The position numbers were made by a program, and so were the translations under genes. The notes beneath the pieces were generated by a model. It searched no databases. It had not been told where the DNA came from and saw only the letters and a list, made by a program, of their open reading frames with translations. Shown one piece after another: positions 60,684-64,000 of a stretch of 64,000 bases of DNA. How positions within the stretch are numbered: the first letter of the stretch is position 1; each line of letters begins with the position of its first letter. Origin of the DNA: Chionis minor (lineage: Eukaryota; Chordata; Aves; Charadriiformes; Chionididae); NCBI GenBank assembly GCA_013398295.1, contig VZSF01001524.1, positions 1,397,186-1,461,185 on the forward strand, written 5' to 3'.

Positions 60684-61353
60684 GCCAGCATTTGAAAGGC
60701 AGTAACAGTAGCCTGACTATTAAAGAGATGGAAAAAAAAAAGAAGAAAAGCAAGAGTATTCTGGGACTCTCCTGTTCTCTCAAACTGATATTCAGAGGGA
60801 AAAAGATAGTTTGGAGATTAGGTCGCTGAAAATAGCAAAGAAGGAAACAGAAGTTGTGTAAGGACCGTGATGTTGTCCGACCCAGGGTAATACTCCATGT
60901 CTGCCAACTGAACAGGGACGGCAGGATGCATGTCTGGCATCTTCAGTTGGACACTTTGGAGCAGAAGCTCAGGGAGAAAGAGCAAAATTGAATCCCAGGT
61001 GAGGCTTTAGTTGGGAAAGTGTAAAAGAAGTCACGTGAGAGCAGTCAAGTCCTTGGTTCATATACGGCCATGGTTTATTTAGAATATTTTGCTGTTGCTG
61101 GCTGCTCTGGTTGCTTATCTCTGCATCCACTGGTCTCCTAGTGCTGCAAAATTATGTTAGATTGCTCGTGACACTGTTCAAAATAATTTGGGTCCAGAGA
61201 TAATACCCCTCTGCTTCCTCTCTGCCATTAGATATTTCAAAGCCTTAAAAATGTACTTTTATTTATGCTCTACTAGTGGGTAAAGGTTGTGTGTGCATGT
61301 GTACACAGCTGTTTCTTTCAGAAGCAGTTACCCCACTGGCACCAGGTACCTTT

Positions 61354-61391
61354 GGTTAGAGTTGGAAGGGACCTTAAAGATCATCAAATTC
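61354..61391 (-). mobile_element. CR1 LINE scrap
   Basis: GGTTAGAGTTGGAAGGGACC, then TTAAAGATCATCAAATTC, is the antisense CR1 3' end, missing the terminal 'atcatagaat' repeat. Only about 38 bases remain recognisable. Confidence 0.7.
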
Positions 61392-63593
61392 TTTGCTCCT
61401 GAATAATCTGTTGCTCTGCCTTGGTTTTGGTTAGACACAAAGGGGAAGAGCCAGTAAAAGCCTTCTGGATTGTAATGTCAATGTTTGGGTGCCCGGCTCT
61501 CTGAGTGGACTGCAAAGCATGGTCAGATACCCAGGCGCCCCATAGTTCACCTCGGGGAAATTCAGGTGTTTCCACTGACAGACCAAAAACTGAGCATGGT
61601 GGGAGCAGATCTACTTAGAAATCCGACAGGAGACACTCAGCAGTTGTGTCTGCAGTCCCTCCCATTTCCTTCAGCAAGTAAACCAGGGAGATGGGCAGGT
61701 TCTGCTGGTCTGATGCAGAGCCCAAAGCCACCCCCTAGGAAGGGAGTCTCAATCTGCTAGTGAAAAGAAATCAGTAGAACAGTTATTTTCAAATGTGTGG
61801 CTGTCAGCGTGGCTTGCAGATTGCTACTTTTTAGAGAGGTGCATCCTGGCCAGAGATGCGGTCTGGGGAGCAGGGGATCCCCAGCATGGGGGAGATCAGG
61901 TGCACACCCAGCCTGGCCGTGGATTTGCCCAAACCATGCTGCTGTGCAGAAGGGAGCAAAGGGGCCGCTGACCCCTGCAGGAAAAGAGATCTTCTTCCAT
62001 GGGAAGTGGGGAATGATGACCGATAGCAGCAGTACTGGGGACTTTTAAACCAAGACATTCCTGGAGAAAATACAGTGCCCCTCCCAGCTCAACACAGAAA
62101 CTGTTGGGGATGATGTTTTTCTGTCACAGGATGGGAGTAACCCCCTTGGAAGTCAATTGAATGTTCTAGCAGAAAAATAAGGCCCAAGGCTATTATGCTC
62201 TTGATAAACCTTCCACCAGGGAAAGAAGGAGGAGAGACCTGTTGGCTTAAATATTCCAGCACAGGATGGGAATAAATTCCATTGACCTCTAGAGGAGTAA
62301 CTCCCATCCTGATGCAGGAGAACTGGTTTTCAGGGAAAAACCCACAGGTTTTATTAAAATACTACACCGGTGTCTGACGTCTTTCTAGAACAATGAAACG
62401 CTTGCGGTGACTTACTTAACAGTTACTCTCTTATACAGACTCTCTTATATGAATTTATACTTACACTCGGTTAAGTGTAAGGAGAGATTCTAACTTGCAC
62501 TTAATGATACAATTCTGCACATCTTTTTTCCCTGACCACATAAAGGATGAGTCATATGGAATGACAGGATGTTTGGAGAGAAAGAGTTTTGGACAAAACC
62601 CCTACTACTTCTGTTTGCAAGGGGAAGACATTTCATTCATCTGGGGGCACAGAAATACTGTGGTTTTTTGTGCTCTGCTTTACATTTGCTTCTATTGTCA
62701 TTTCAGCTTATTCCTTCAGGTTTTTATCTTTGTTCTGTATGATTTTTTTAGTTAATTATGAATAAAAGGACAGATATCTACCTATCCCTCAGAAGGTCTG
62801 CTGCATTTTCCAAAACAAAGCAACAGGCTGAGTCAGAGGATGTGACATTTTCATTTGTGCAAGTCAGGGTTTATTGACGCCACAGGTAATTATTAATTAG
62901 GTGTTTCCAAAGCAAAACATGGAACAAACCTCTAGTGTTGGGATTGGCACATAGAAAAGTATGATTGGGAGTTTACAAAAATGTAGAAGAAGTTCAGACA
63001 TATTCTGGACCAAGAACAGGTTAGAATCTAAAAATATGTGGTAAGAATTGAGTGGACTAAGAATGATTGTCCATAAATGTAGGAATATTTATCTTCTAAC
63101 CTGGCAGCATATCAGGCAGAGGATGTGAACTGCATTCCACAATAATGTTTAGCAATCCAAGGATTTTTGCAGGGTAACCAAAAAGGTAAAATGGGTTGTG
63201 TACAAACCACATAAACTGAAACAACATACACATACAATTTTTATAAGACATGCGGCTATTGAAACAAGGCCTTGATACTAGGATGAACTTCTTTCAACAA
63301 GGTCTTTACTGCTCAATTAAACTGAGGATGTTGGAGGGGGACAAATGTTATAAATTTATAACTATGTAAGTTTGCCAGGCTCTGTATAAGCATCAGGAAC
63401 AAGCAGTAGTACATAGCAAATGGAAACTGTGTCTGTCAATGTCACTTTAGTTTTCCTTTAGCTCTTGAAAAGTTTGCTAACAGGTTGCTGATTAACATGA
63501 CATGCATTTAATTATGACTGGCTATTTCTAATCCTTGCAATAACTAATATTAACTACAGTACTGTTGACAAGGAGGGTGATTTACAGGCAGAG
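61392..63593. other. No gene seen
   Basis: There is no recognised exon or RNA gene. The block 61,470-62,050 is GC-richer and carries overlapping frames on both strands (up to 91 codons) with no recognisable protein. 62,880-63,590 is AT-rich with nothing identifiable. Confidence 0.45.
62140..62320. repeat. Ancient palindromic repeat relic (diverged)
   Basis: AGTAACCCCCTTGGAAGTCA, ATAAGGCCCAAGGC, AATTCCATTGACCTCTAGAG, then GAGTAACTCCCATCCTGATG. The inverted pair GGATGGGAGTAACCC and GAGTAACTCCCATCC gives a stem-like layout, and the words resemble the old sauropsid pattern 'ccattgacttcaatggagttactcc'. Confidence 0.4.
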
Positions 63594-64000
63594 TGTGATG
63601 GTTTGGCTGAGCTTGGCATCAGGCTGTGGCAGTCGGAGAAAACTTGAATTTTTTTCTGCCCTGTAGACCTTTTGGTCTTAGGCTTGTTTGGACATTGGCT
63701 TATTCCCTAAAATAAAATTGCCAGCTGTGAGGCTGCACCTTTACTGGCTGTGGTAGACTGATACCAGGAGAGGAGACCAGCTCAGGGGGCTGCTGGGCAG
63801 GAAGGCGGCTTCGTCACTCTCCTTTTCCTGGGGCTGTCCTGGAGGTGGGGAAGGACCGTCTCCTTGTTGCTGGAGCGGTTCCCACAGCAAAAGGCCTCCT
63901 CTCTTCACTTACACCAGGCTAGCAGTTGCTGAGCCCATCAGAAGTGACAGAGAACATCTGACTCCTTCAGTGAATCTTGCTTCATGAGGGGATAAGTAGA
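63594..64000 (+). mobile_element. Possible LTR start, cut by the window edge
   Basis: TGTGATGGTTTGGCTGAGCT begins with TG and resembles the 5' edge 'tgtgatggttt/tgtcatggttt' seen in some avian ERVL-type LTRs. An AATAAA lies at 63,711-63,716. The composition changes to GC-rich from about 63,720. No end, target duplication or internal retroviral region is visible in the window, so this is a tentative call. Confidence 0.2.

Larger units (their letters stand above)
58545..61353. other. No gene confirmed
   Basis: This is unique-looking sequence. Apart from the exon-like segment and the C tract listed separately, I see no RNA gene or recognised repeat. An A10 run and AAGAAGAAAAG lie near 60,730-60,750. 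Confidence 0.45.

Noticed and set aside
61321..61345. 25-base micro-exon between TTTCAG and GTACCT
   Set aside because: The donor is weak, the length is very short, and the segment runs directly into a CR1 scrap.

Overview
This is vertebrate nuclear DNA, almost certainly from a bird. It is AT-rich, has no bacterial-type gene density, and its recognisable mobile DNA is dominated by CR1 LINEs with the typical avian 3' end and the CR1 reverse transcriptase signature FADD. Scattered, strongly decayed MIR-like SINE pieces and palindromic relics of the kind common in sauropsid genomes fit the same picture. I found no convincing protein-coding gene, tRNA, rRNA or CRISPR array. The window reads as intergenic or intronic sequence, and most open frames are short chance frames.

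Layout. 1-19,996 is single-copy-looking DNA with a few small tandem repeats, MIR-like relics (5,860; 11,415; 18,035) and one palindromic relic (13,933). 19,997-21,345 is an old minus-strand CR1 whose 3' half is scrambled: one 121-bp piece lies inverted between two pieces in normal orientation, and all three also occur in order a few hundred bases further on. 22-30 kb is quiet, with two stretches (22,920-23,110 and 24,380-24,645) that look like conserved non-coding DNA. 30.6-31.4 kb is the most CpG-rich part and is the best place for a promoter. 31.7-41.9 kb is quiet apart from a GC-rich block at 36.75-37.48 kb, which holds the longest open frame (242 codons, probably chance), and another conserved-looking stretch at 37.5-38.35 kb.

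41,940-46,238 is the clearest anomaly. A younger minus-strand CR1 is broken by two single-N gaps (42,499 and 44,486), and the sequence on each side of each gap is repeated exactly. The arithmetic shows three overlapping contigs that were laid end to end without merging. The middle contig (42,500-44,485) is wholly redundant, and about 2,017 bp of the window is artefact. The real locus holds one CR1.

46.2-64 kb contains three more CR1 pieces (46,936 plus; 51,609 minus; 58,373 plus, with an internal 33-bp tandem expansion), a CR1 scrap at 61,354, a 150-bp purine-only-like tract at 48,437, two splice-bounded exon-like segments (57,681-57,784 and 59,637-59,736), and a possible LTR start running off the right edge at 63,594.

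I did not find an undescribed biological system. The strongest results are the assembly false duplication and the scrambled CR1. The regulatory and exon proposals are inference and are scored low.
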